NCBI GenBank assembly: GCA_038212305.1
Contig: JBBQUP010000033.1
Coordinates: forward strand, 1 to 30,627
DNA: 30,627 nt
Direction of reading: 5' to 3'
From: JBBQUP01 sp038212305
GTDB lineage: Bacteria > Bacteroidota > Bacteroidia > Bacteroidales > Marinilabiliaceae
Shown here: piece by piece, positions 15,046 to 23,419 of the stretch
Position numbering within the stretch: position 1 is the stretch's first letter
Layout: every line of letters starts with the position of its first letter
Position numbers and translations under genes: made by a program
Notes under the pieces: model-generated
The model's input: the letters and a program-made list of their open reading frames with translations, nothing else
Told to the model about the DNA's origin: nothing
The model's database searches: none

Positions 15046-16857
15046 TTACTTATTTGGATGAAAATAGTCAAATACAATTTGCGCCCTTGACTTACCTACT
15101 ACCGCTTCTAACTCATTAAAAGTTAATAGATTAATCTCTTTTATTGACTTAAACTGAGTTAGCAATTTTTTAATTGTATTTTCGCCTATTCCTTTAATAC
15201 TATCCAACTCGGATTTAATAAATTGATTTGATCTTAAATTCCGATGAAAAGTTATACCAAACCGATGAGCTTCATTACGCAATTGCTGAATTAACTTTAA
15301 AGATTCAGAGTTTTTATCTAAATAAAGAGGAACTGGATCTCCTGGGAAAAAAATTTCTTCTAAACGTTTAGCAATACCAATAATTGGGATACTAATACCC
15401 AATAACCTTAATGAATTTAGTGCTGCTCCTAATTGTCCTTTGCCGCCATCAATAATTATTAAATTAGGGAGATCCAATGCTTCATCAATAAAACGCTTGT
15501 ACCGACGAAAAACCACCTCTTCCATAGAGGCAAAATCATCAGGCCCTTCAACTGTTTTAATATTAAAATGGCGATAATCTTTTTTACTTGGTTTGGCATT
15601 TTTAAATACAACGCAGGCAGCAACAGAGAAATTACCCTGGATATTTGAATTGTCAAAACACTCGATATGAATTGGTAACTTACTTAAATTCAAGTCCTTT
15701 TGCAAAGTCTTTAGAACCCTTACTTCATTAGGCTCCTTTTTCACAATGCTGCGCTGTTTCATTTTTTCAAGTTTAAAAAACTTGACATTTCGTTCCGATA
15801 ATTCCAATAAACTCTTTTTATCGCCAATTTTTGGAATCGTAAATTCTATGCCTGATAATTCAACATCAGGTAAAAATGGAACAATTATTTCACGAGATAA
15901 GCTATTTACCCGCTCTCGAATTTCGACAATTGCTAAAGATAGAAGCTCCGGTAATAATACTTCCATACGTTTTCGATATTCCACAGTATAGGCCTGAATA
16001 ATGGCTCCATTCGAGACTTTCAGGAAATTGACATAGGCTGATATCTCATCTTCATCGATTGAAAAGACATCAACATCATGCAATTTTGGATTAACGATAG
16101 TTGATTTACTTTGAAAACTCTCTAATACTGCTATTTTTAATCTAACAACTTCTGCCTTTTCAAATTCATATGAATTAGCCAAATCGGTCATATTATGCTT
16201 CATATACTTGACAACTAAAGCGATATTGCCTTTAAGAATATTCTTTATTTCCTTAATATGGGAGAAATATAACTCATTAGAATATTCACCAATACAGGGA
16301 CCTTTACAATTTCCCAAATGATACTCCAAACACACTTTAAACTTCCCTGCTTTAATATTTGTTTCACTTAAAGCTAAACTACAAGTACGAATAGGATATA
16401 ATTTCCGGAATAATTCAAGTAAAGTCTTCACCACCAACCCAGATGTATAAGGACCAAAATAGGTCGATCCATCTTTTATTACCGTCCGCGTATGAATGAT
16501 TCGAGGAAATGGTTCATTCGGAATTACAATCCATGGAAATGTTTTATCATCTTTTAATAAAACATTATAACGTGGTTGATATTTCTTAATTAGATTATTC
16601 TCAAGGAATAAAGCATCTTCTTCGCTATCAACCACCAAATGATGAATATCTTCGATCTTTCGTACTAATACTCTAGTTTTTCCACTGTCGTGAATTTTAC
16701 TAAAATAAGACGAAACACGCTTTTTTAAATTCTTAGCTTTCCCAATATAAATAATTACACCTGATTTATCCAAAAATTGATAAATACCAGGTGCATCAGG
16801 TAATAGTGAAACCAATTGTTTCAAATTAATCTCTAAAGAATCATTCGTATTTTTCAT
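15046..16857 (-). CDS. uvrC: Excinuclease ABC subunit C
   Basis: 603 aa. The GIY-YIG nuclease domain for the 3' incision is at about 19-95 (PGIYQFLDKSGVIIYIGKAK). The UVR motif that contacts UvrB is near 203-240 (ANSYEFEKAEVVRLK). The RNase H-like domain for the 5' incision follows ('IECFDNSNIQG', 'LIIIDGGKGQLGAA'), and tandem helix-hairpin-helix motifs end the protein ('LDSIKGIGENTIKKLL'). It acts with UvrA and UvrB in nucleotide excision repair. Its ATG overlaps the ade stop by 4 nt (ATGA), so the two are translationally coupled. Confidence 0.97.
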   Translation of the reverse strand: MKNTNDSLEINLKQLVSLLPDAPGIYQFLDKSGVIIYIGKAKNLKKRVSSYFSKIHDSGKTRVLVRKIEDIHHLVVDSEEDALFLENNLIKKYQPRYNVLLKDDKTFPWIVIPNEPFPRIIHTRTVIKDGSTYFGPYTSGLVVKTLLELFRKLYPIRTCSLALSETNIKAGKFKVCLEYHLGNCKGPCIGEYSNELYFSHIKEIKNILKGNIALVVKYMKHNMTDLANSYEFEKAEVVRLKIAVLESFQSKSTIVNPKLHDVDVFSIDEDEISAYVNFLKVSNGAIIQAYTVEYRKRMEVLLPELLSLAIVEIRERVNSLSREIIVPFLPDVELSGIEFTIPKIGDKKSLLELSERNVKFFKLEKMKQRSIVKKEPNEVRVLKTLQKDLNLSKLPIHIECFDNSNIQGNFSVAACVVFKNAKPSKKDYRHFNIKTVEGPDDFASMEEVVFRRYKRFIDEALDLPNLIIIDGGKGQLGAALNSLRLLGISIPIIGIAKRLEEIFFPGDPVPLYLDKNSESLKLIQQLRNEAHRFGITFHRNLRSNQFIKSELDSIKGIGENTIKKLLTQFKSIKEINLLTFNELEAVVGKSRAQIVFDYFHPNK

Positions 16858-18485
16858 TCATCAAAAAGCTGAGTAAAATTAAAGTTTTTCCCATCAAATA
16901 GTCCCTTATCACTTAATTTCAATTCGGGCATAACTAAAAGCGATAAAAACGATAAACTCATAAAAGGCGCTTTAAGTTTACCACCCATTTTATGAACTTC
17001 CCTGTTGAGCTTTTCATACATATTTGCAACTACTTTCCCCGATTTATCAGACATTAAACCTGCTATTGGCAAAGCAAGAGAGAATAATTCCTCCCCATTA
17101 AACAACGATAACCCACCCTTATTACTAATTACATCATTAATTACTAATGTCAAATTTTCATCACTTGTTCCCACTGCAATAATATTATGACTATCGTGCG
17201 CAATAGATCCAGCAATCGCTCCCTTTTTCAAACCAAAACCACGCACAAATCCTATTCCAGGAATTCCTCTAGGATTATACCGATTAACAACAACCAACTT
17301 TAAAATATCTTCAGATACCGATGCCGTTAACTGACCCTTAAAGGTTTTCCAGTTAAAAGTAGAAGTAACTAATTCACCTTCTATTAAATCAATAACTTTT
17401 ATAGATTTAGCCAATTCAGGGATTTGCAATTTCAATAACTCAACGGAAATTGGATTGCAGTTGAAATGGTTAATTACATTAACAATAGAAGGTAATTCTA
17501 ATTCCGAGCCTAATCTATTATAAACTTCAACTCCATTAATATAAGTTTGAATTACATGAAAGGACTCAAGTGAATCAACCACAATAAAATCAGCTGCATC
17601 TCCTTCTCGCAATAATCCAATGGGAAGATTATAATGATTGACTGCATTGACAGAAGAAACTTGAATTAAATCAAATACCGAGTAGCCCAAAGAAAGACCC
17701 TTCCTAAATAAATAATCTATATGTCCTCGACTAAGCAAATCATCTGGATGACTGTCATCGGTACATAGCATTACTTGGCTAGGATGTGATTGAATTAAAG
17801 TTGAAAGCGTATCGAAATTTTTTGCTGCACTTCCCTCTCTAATTTGAATTTTCATTCCTAAATTAATCTTAGCTAAAGCTTCTTCTAGGGTAAAACATTC
17901 GTGATCGGTACTAATTCCATGAGAAACATATTTATTCAAATCCTTGCCAGCCAAACCTGGTGCATGCCCATCGATAGGCTTGTTGAATTTTTTTGCAGCC
18001 GTTATTTTAGACATAACACTTACGTCTTCGTAAATAACACCTGGGAAGTTCATTATTTCGGATAAGAACCAAATATCATCTCGTGAAAGCAATTTTTCTA
18101 CTTCGTCAGAATCTATTATAGCACCAGAGTTTTCGAAATTAGTTGCAGGAACGCACGAGGGCGCTCCAAAGAAAAACTTCAACGGAGATTGCTCTCCTGA
18201 TTTAATCATGTAATCAACTCCTTCTACGCCCAATACATTTCCAATTTCATGTGGATCTGAAACAACTGCTACAGTCCCATGAGGCATTACCATTCGACTA
18301 AACTCTAATGGGGTAACCATAGAACTTTCAATATGTACATGGGAGTCAATTAAACCTGGCAAAATAAAACCATTGGTTGATTCTGGAATGGGTCGAATTG
18401 AAACAATTATTCCATTTTGAATATTCACCTCGCCAGAAAAAATTGTTCGACTTGTCCAATCTACTATATTTCCCTTAATAATCAT
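16854..18485 (-). CDS. ade: Adenine deaminase
   Basis: 543 aa, amidohydrolase superfamily, with the N-terminal metal motif HxH (His49, His51 in GLIDSHVHIESS) and 'DGHAPGLAGKDL', 'STDHECFTLEEA' and 'LCTDDSHPDDLL' further along the barrel. The C-terminal part ('RFDRYNPRG'-like VVNRYNPRGIPG and AHDSHNIIAVG) is typical of the AdeC family. It converts adenine to hypoxanthine and ammonia in purine salvage. It overlaps uvrC by 4 nt. In the Bacteroides clusters I recall, the gene between mnmG and uvrC is apt, so this genome may have exchanged adenine phosphoribosylation for deamination at this locus. Confidence 0.93.
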   Translation of the reverse strand: MIIKGNIVDWTSRTIFSGEVNIQNGIIVSIRPIPESTNGFILPGLIDSHVHIESSMVTPLEFSRMVMPHGTVAVVSDPHEIGNVLGVEGVDYMIKSGEQSPLKFFFGAPSCVPATNFENSGAIIDSDEVEKLLSRDDIWFLSEIMNFPGVIYEDVSVMSKITAAKKFNKPIDGHAPGLAGKDLNKYVSHGISTDHECFTLEEALAKINLGMKIQIREGSAAKNFDTLSTLIQSHPSQVMLCTDDSHPDDLLSRGHIDYLFRKGLSLGYSVFDLIQVSSVNAVNHYNLPIGLLREGDAADFIVVDSLESFHVIQTYINGVEVYNRLGSELELPSIVNVINHFNCNPISVELLKLQIPELAKSIKVIDLIEGELVTSTFNWKTFKGQLTASVSEDILKLVVVNRYNPRGIPGIGFVRGFGLKKGAIAGSIAHDSHNIIAVGTSDENLTLVINDVISNKGGLSLFNGEELFSLALPIAGLMSDKSGKVVANMYEKLNREVHKMGGKLKAPFMSLSFLSLLVMPELKLSDKGLFDGKNFNFTQLFDE

Positions 18486-18500
18486 GTCGAATTATTTAAA

Positions 18501-18516
18501 TGTTCCACGTGGAACA
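18501..18516. other. parS-type ParB (Spo0J) binding site
   Basis: TGTTCCACGTGGAACA is a perfect 16-bp palindrome matching the bacterial chromosomal parS consensus (TGTTnCACGTGnAACA, with the CACGTG core). The symmetry extends to 22 bp (18498-18519). It occupies the 34-nt gap between the mnmG stop and the ade start and has no T-run, so it is not a terminator. parS sites cluster near the replication origin and load ParB for chromosome segregation. Confidence 0.85.
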
Positions 18517-18519
18517 TTT

Positions 18520-20400
18520 TCACCTTCCCAAAAGAACTAAAAGCACACTTACATCGCTTGGAGATACTCCAATAATTCTACTAGCTTGCCCGATTGTTTC
18601 AGGCTCTATTTTATTTAATTTTTGTCGAGCCTCGGTGGAAAGCATTTGAATATTTAAGTAATCGAATTTTCCTTTAATGCGAATATTCTCTAATCTTTTT
18701 AATTTATCCGCAACTAATTTTTCTCGATCTATATAGCCAAAATATTTTATTTTAATTTCAGCAGATTCTAAGATTTCTAATTTCCTATGAAACTCAATAT
18801 TTTCACAATGTTCTTTTAATTGTGAAATATTTCCAATTAAATCATGAATAGATATTTGAGGACGAAGCAATATATCTTTTAACTTAGTTTTTGCTTTAAT
18901 TTCAGAAGTCCCATTAGTCAATAACAAAACATTAATTTGCTCAGGTGTCACAGAAAAATTAGTAATAAAATTGACCAATTCATCTCGAACTTTAATTTTT
19001 TGCAAAACTAATTCTTTTCTCTTATTGGAAGCTAATCCTAAAGAATGACTTTTTATTGTTAAGCGCTCATCTGCATCATCTTGACGTAACAAAATTCGAT
19101 ACTCAGCTCTGGATGTAAACATTCGGTATGGCTCATCAACCCCTTTTGTTACTAAATCATCAATAAGTACTCCAATATAAGCTTCATCACGAGCTAGAAC
19201 GAAAGGTTCTTTATTACAAACTTTAAAATGTGCATTAATTCCGGCCATTAATCCTTGGGCTCCAGCTTCTTCGTAACCAGTAGTTCCATTAATTTGCCCA
19301 GCAAAAAACAATCCATCAATTTTTTTAGTTTCCAAATTAGAATGCAATTGAGTAGGATCAAAATAATTATACTCAATAGCATATCCTGGACGGTAAATAT
19401 AAGCACTCTCTAAACCTGGAATATGTTTCAATGCCTCGATTTGAGTTTGGAGAGATAAACTTGAACTAAAACCGTTCAAATAGTATTCATTTGTATATTC
19501 GCCTTCAGGTTCTAAATGCAGTTGATGATGATCACGATCACTGAATGTAACTATCTTAGTTTCAATACTTGGACAATATCTAGGTCCAATACTTTGTATC
19601 GTACCGTTATACATAGGCGAATCATCAAACCCATTTCTCAGTTCTTGATGAACATCACTATTTGTATAAGTCAAAAAACAACTTCGTTGAATTAAATGTT
19701 TATTATGTCCGGGTAAGTAGGAGAATTTATTATCTCCTTCATCACCAAATTGCTCTTCGGTAGCAGAAAAATTAATTGTCCGCCCATCAATTCTTACAGG
19801 CGTACCCGTTTTCATGCGCCCTGAGGTAATACCTAACTTTTCTAGCTGCTCAACAACTCCATAAGATGCAGGTTCCGATATTCGACCTCCATTTAATTGA
19901 ACTTTTCCAATATGTAATAATCCATTAAAAAAAGTACCATTAGTAAGTATAACAGCTTTCGAAGTAAACCGAGCTCCTTGTTGAGTAATTACACCCGATA
20001 CTTGATTGAAATTTTCTATAATCAACTCATTTACTGTGTCTTGCCACAGATACAAGTTATCTATATTTTCTAAAATTCGTCTCCATTCAGTAGAAAAAAT
20101 CATTCGATCGCATTGGGATCGAGGGCTCCACATAGCTGGGCCTTTTGAGCGATTCAATAACCGGAATTGAATACTAGATTTATCAGTAACTAAACCCATA
20201 TATCCACCCATAGCATCAATTTCTCGAACCAATTGTCCTTTGGCAATTCCTCCTACGGCAGGATTGCATGACATTTGCGCCAATTTATTAAGATCCATGG
20301 TGATCAACAACACACGACTACCCAAATTAGCAGCAGCAGCAGCAGCTTCACAACCAGCATGACCACCGCCAACAACAATTACATCAAAATTAAAATCCAT
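18520..20400 (-). CDS. mnmG: tRNA uridine-5-carboxymethylaminomethyl modification enzyme MnmG (GidA)
   Basis: About 626 aa from the ATG at 20400 (MDFNFDVIVVGGGHAGCEAA), the family's standard start. The frame extends nine codons to a TTG at 20427, which would put an odd tail before the Rossmann fold. The FAD site is GGGHAG, with 'GGIAKGQLVREIDAMGG' and 'GTTGYEEAGAQGLMAGINA' further on. The C-terminal helical domain, which binds MnmE and tRNA, ends the protein. With MnmE and folate it installs the cmnm5 group on U34 of certain tRNAs. The family is often encoded near the origin, which fits the parS site just downstream. The upstream ybeY is 34 nt away. Confidence 0.97.
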   Translation of the reverse strand: MDFNFDVIVVGGGHAGCEAAAAAANLGSRVLLITMDLNKLAQMSCNPAVGGIAKGQLVREIDAMGGYMGLVTDKSSIQFRLLNRSKGPAMWSPRSQCDRMIFSTEWRRILENIDNLYLWQDTVNELIIENFNQVSGVITQQGARFTSKAVILTNGTFFNGLLHIGKVQLNGGRISEPASYGVVEQLEKLGITSGRMKTGTPVRIDGRTINFSATEEQFGDEGDNKFSYLPGHNKHLIQRSCFLTYTNSDVHQELRNGFDDSPMYNGTIQSIGPRYCPSIETKIVTFSDRDHHQLHLEPEGEYTNEYYLNGFSSSLSLQTQIEALKHIPGLESAYIYRPGYAIEYNYFDPTQLHSNLETKKIDGLFFAGQINGTTGYEEAGAQGLMAGINAHFKVCNKEPFVLARDEAYIGVLIDDLVTKGVDEPYRMFTSRAEYRILLRQDDADERLTIKSHSLGLASNKRKELVLQKIKVRDELVNFITNFSVTPEQINVLLLTNGTSEIKAKTKLKDILLRPQISIHDLIGNISQLKEHCENIEFHRKLEILESAEIKIKYFGYIDREKLVADKLKRLENIRIKGKFDYLNIQMLSTEARQKLNKIEPETIGQASRIIGVSPSDVSVLLVLLGR

Positions 20401-20434
20401 GGACAAAGAATTAGGAATCTGTAACAAATTGCTT

Positions 20435-20860
20435 TTACAAATTGTTGTAAAGAATTAGAGCTTCATTCTCTAAAGAGCGCATTTTTTCTTTTTGAATCTT
20501 AGTTTTATCCTTAAATCCAAGTAAATGAAAAACACCATGACAAATAACTCTTAAAAGTTCTTCATTTAAATAAGCAACTTGTAATTCTATTGAATTCGAA
20601 TAAACTGTGTCGAGACTAATGAAAAGATCACCTGCTAACACATCTTCAAAGGAGTAATCGAAGGAAATAATATCGGTATAGTAATTGTGCTTAAGATATT
20701 GATTATTAATAGATAAAATATACTCATCGTTACAAAAAATAATTGCTAAATCTCCAAATTCTTTTTTATAACTATAAACCAGTTTATCTAACCATTCAAT
20801 AATTTTATTCTTATCGATATCGGGAATATCAACGTTTTCGCAATAAAAATCCACAGCCAC
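20435..20860 (-). CDS. ybeY: rRNA maturation endoribonuclease YbeY
   Basis: 141 aa, UPF0054 metalloprotein. The zinc motif reads CHGVFHLLGFKDK: His108 and His112 are kept, but the third canonical His (HGxxHLxGyDH) is Asp118 or nearby, a variant I recall in Bacteroidota YbeY. 'YLKHNYYTDIISFDYS' at 55-70 is also characteristic. It matures 16S rRNA ends and takes part in ribosome quality control. It lies 2 nt after the RsbW-like ATPase gene and 34 nt before mnmG, so it is probably part of their transcript. Confidence 0.92.
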   Translation of the reverse strand: MAVDFYCENVDIPDIDKNKIIEWLDKLVYSYKKEFGDLAIIFCNDEYILSINNQYLKHNYYTDIISFDYSFEDVLAGDLFISLDTVYSNSIELQVAYLNEELLRVICHGVFHLLGFKDKTKIQKEKMRSLENEALILYNNL

Positions 20861-20862
20861 AA

Positions 20863-21267
20863 TTACAAATTGAATCTAAGTTTAACTTCACTTCCATTAT
20901 TTAAGAACTCTATTCCATCAGCTAGGTGGTTCATTAAAAAAATACCGCGACCATGTGATTTTTCGAGATTTTCAGGAATGGTTGGATCGGGAACATTTGC
21001 AAAATCGAAACCGTTACCTTTATCGATAATCGCAAACTCAATTTTCTCATTATCAACATAATAAGTTAAAACAACATCTAAATCCTTATTCAATTTATTC
21101 CCATGGACAATAGCGTTGTTAACTCCTTCAACCACAGCTAATAATACTTTGCCGTATACATCACTGTGAATCTCATTCACAGTGGATATATCATCAATTA
21201 GTTTTTCAACTAAACTGATATTTTTTATATCGGATTTAAAAACTAATTTGTCTACAACCATTTCCAT
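20863..21267 (-). CDS. RsbW-like serine kinase/ATP-binding protein (HATPase_c_2)
   Basis: 134 aa, a bare GHKL ATPase domain. The N box is 'AVVEGVNNAIVHGN' (44-57), G1 is DKGNGFD (82-88) and G2 is GRGIFLM (106-112). This is the form of anti-sigma-factor kinases of the RsbW/SpoIIAB type, which phosphorylate STAS anti-anti-sigma proteins and bind a sigma factor. No sigma-B-type sigma or STAS gene is nearby. Bacteroidota mostly lack sigma-B, so its partner is unknown. It is encoded directly before ybeY and mnmG, an arrangement I recall as conserved in the phylum. Confidence 0.85.
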   Translation of the reverse strand: MEMVVDKLVFKSDIKNISLVEKLIDDISTVNEIHSDVYGKVLLAVVEGVNNAIVHGNKLNKDLDVVLTYYVDNEKIEFAIIDKGNGFDFANVPDPTIPENLEKSHGRGIFLMNHLADGIEFLNNGSEVKLRFNL

Positions 21268-21385
21268 TTTTTTCTTTTTAAAAATAATAAGAAAATTAAA
21301 CTATAAAAAGTAAATCAAGTTATTTTCATCAAACCAATCTACTTTCATGTGATTTGTTATACTAAATTACTTTTAATTAGTTACT

Positions 21386-21416
21386 TTTTGCTTAAAATAT
21401 TTCCTTTTGCTTAAAA
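21386..21416. repeat. 12-bp direct repeat upstream of the RsbW-like gene
   Basis: TTTTGCTTAAAA occurs at 21386-21397 and again at 21405-21416, 19 nt apart, in the gap between the EnvC-like gene and the RsbW-like gene. The spacing is close to two helical turns, so it could be a paired regulator site. It is very AT-rich and may be chance. Confidence 0.4.
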
Positions 21417-21432
21417 AACATAGTCCAAATAG

Positions 21433-22587
21433 CTACATCTTAAGCCATTCAACTGGATTAACTTTACTATTTTCATCCCAAATTTCGAAATGCAATACCC
21501 CAGAATTAATCCCTTCTTGTTTGAAAACCTCACCTAGAAGCTCACCAGATTTAACATGTTGACCAGCTTTCATATACACAACATCCATATTGGCATATAC
21601 AGTTAAAAACTTACCATGTCGCACAATAATAGCTTTATTATACCCTGGAATACTTACTATACGTGAAACTTCTCCTTCAAAAATATTACTAACCCTATAA
21701 TTACTTCCCAATTTAAAATCTACGCCATTATTTTTAACCTTAACACCTTTTAATGAAGGATGATCATGCTCGCCAAAATAACTTAAAATAATAGCATTTG
21801 AAACAGGCCATAATAGCTTTCCCTTATTTTTTCCAAAATCTGAATTCGAATAACTACTTTTGGAGCTTTTACTAGCTAAAATTAACTCTCTAATCTTTTC
21901 CTCTAAAAGTTCACTTTGCTTCTTTTTTTCAGCAATTTCACTTAACAATCTCCTTTCTTTTGATTTAAGATCTTTGACAAACCGCTCTTTTTGAGTTTGT
22001 TCGGTCGCAAGTTGATCTTTTTCGGAGAGATTATCTTTAATAATCACTTTTAATTGCATTTTTAAATCATCTAACTTTTTTTTCTGTATGTTATATGCTT
22101 GATAAGTATTGCTTAAAATAACTAATTGACTTTTACGATATCGGTTTAACTCATTTATCATTCGATATCTTTCATATGCCTGATTAAATGATTCGCTACT
22201 GAGAAAAAAGAGGGTAAAGTCCATTTTATTCCTCCTTTTAAAAGCAGCTAGAATTAATTTTTCATATTCCTTCTTACCAATTAATATATCTTTCTCTAAA
22301 TTACCTAAAGTTGAATCAGTTTTTTGAATTGCTAAATTTATATCATCTAATTTTGAAACATATGTTTCAATTAATTTTTGTCTGCTAAAAATTTTTGCTT
22401 GAATAAGGTTAATAACTTGTAATTCATTTACTTGCGCCTTTCTAGTACTCTCAAGTAAGCTATTAGTTAACTCAATGTCACGCAAAAGCCGATCTTTTTC
22501 CTTCGAAAAACTGGACATATCTTGACCTATAAGAGGCACAAAAAAAGCCAAAACAAACAAAAATAAATTACTTAAATACCACTTCAT
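21433..22587 (-). CDS. EnvC-like murein hydrolase activator (degenerate LytM/M23 domain)
   Basis: 384 aa from the ATG at 22587, where a signal peptide begins (MKWYLSNLFLFVLAFFVPLI). The frame runs 17 codons further to a TTG at 22638, deeper inside the DUF4292 gene, which is unlikely. Long coiled coils fill about 25-240, and a LytM (peptidase M23) domain covers about 258-384. The zinc site is incomplete: the HxxxD motif reads N286 to D290 (NNGVD) and HxH reads V364-L-H366. It is therefore probably a non-enzymatic activator of amidases, like EnvC and NlpD, in cell separation. It overlaps the DUF4292 gene by 20 nt and ends the flippase-dut-TPR-DUF4292 run. Confidence 0.88.
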   Translation of the reverse strand: MKWYLSNLFLFVLAFFVPLIGQDMSSFSKEKDRLLRDIELTNSLLESTRKAQVNELQVINLIQAKIFSRQKLIETYVSKLDDINLAIQKTDSTLGNLEKDILIGKKEYEKLILAAFKRRNKMDFTLFFLSSESFNQAYERYRMINELNRYRKSQLVILSNTYQAYNIQKKKLDDLKMQLKVIIKDNLSEKDQLATEQTQKERFVKDLKSKERRLLSEIAEKKKQSELLEEKIRELILASKSSKSSYSNSDFGKNKGKLLWPVSNAIILSYFGEHDHPSLKGVKVKNNGVDFKLGSNYRVSNIFEGEVSRIVSIPGYNKAIIVRHGKFLTVYANMDVVYMKAGQHVKSGELLGEVFKQEGINSGVLHFEIWDENSKVNPVEWLKM

Positions 22588-23419
22588 TATATTTGTCACT
22601 GGTACGAAAACTAATAGATGAATCTTTATTAAACTCAATTTGTTTAAATTCCAAAAGTACTTCTAATTTTGAATTTCCTTTACTTCCTTCAATATTCAAT
22701 GATGAAGGAAAATGTACATTGTCATAATCCGTTATATCACCATAGACTACTTTTAGCTTTGAATTAAACTCGAAATTTTCCATGTTCATTTCCTTAACTT
22801 TAAAAATCCCTGGAATAACCAAAAAATCAATAAAAACAAACCGTTCTAAATCATCGCGTCTACCTAAACGGAATAATCGACCATCTTTTAAACTTTGAAA
22901 CGAATACAAGTGCTTTTCAACGCCATGCTTAAACTTCTTTAAACAATCGATAGATCCATCACTAAAAGGATAGCAAAAAATATTATTAGATAGAATTGCT
23001 TGAAAAACATAAAAATCTCCATCAATATTAAACTTTTTGCTTAAATAATTATAATTGGTATAAACCGTTTCCTTTTTGGTGCGATCAATTAATACAATTT
23101 CATCAGGAGTAAGCCTAATTCTAAATAATTCAATCCCCATTAAAGCAGTAATAGAAATTACAATTTGACTATCCTTCTGTATAAAAATAGCTGCTTTAAA
23201 ACTTAATTTGTTATCGCCAAACTTTGCATTGGCATCTGCTTTTTTTACAAATATGCTGTTATAGTCGTTGCGATTATCTTCTAATCCTTTAATAAGTTTT
23301 TGATCCGAAATATTTTTTATCGGTTCCTCAAATGACTTATTAATACCCAATTTCGTTGATTTACAACCAATCAGAAGTATAACAAACACAAATACAAGTC
23401 TATAATAAAAACCTCTCAC
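22568..23419 (-). CDS. DUF4292 lipoprotein
   Basis: 283 aa. The N terminus MRGFYYRLVFVFVILLIGC ends in a lipobox (LIGC, Cys19), so it is a lipoprotein. The start is GTG, sharing its G with the TAG stop of the TPR gene (TAGTG); the signal peptide needs this start because no ATG lies before the lipobox. The body, with 'GIELFRIRLTPDEIVLIDRT' at about 100, matches DUF4292 and has the look of the LolB/LppX-type fold that binds lipids. That fold is inferred from the family. Position between the TPR lipoprotein and the EnvC-like gene is typical for Bacteroidota and suggests an outer-membrane biogenesis role. Confidence 0.8.
   Translation of the reverse strand: MRGFYYRLVFVFVILLIGCKSTKLGINKSFEEPIKNISDQKLIKGLEDNRNDYNSIFVKKADANAKFGDNKLSFKAAIFIQKDSQIVISITALMGIELFRIRLTPDEIVLIDRTKKETVYTNYNYLSKKFNIDGDFYVFQAILSNNIFCYPFSDGSIDCLKKFKHGVEKHLYSFQSLKDGRLFRLGRRDDLERFVFIDFLVIPGIFKVKEMNMENFEFNSKLKVVYGDITDYDNVHFPSSLNIEGSKGNSKLEVLLEFKQIEFNKDSSISFRTSDKYNEVVFK

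Noticed and set aside
20330..20346. GCA trinucleotide run in mnmG
   Set aside because: It encodes the normal Ala-rich helix of the FAD-binding Rossmann fold and does not look like an unstable microsatellite.
20401..20427. Nine-codon N-terminal extension of MnmG from a TTG
   Set aside because: The ATG at 20400 gives the family-standard MDFNFDVIVVGGGHAG start.
22588..22638. 17-codon extension of the EnvC-like protein from a TTG
   Set aside because: It would bury the signal peptide and deepen the overlap with the DUF4292 gene from 20 to 71 nt.
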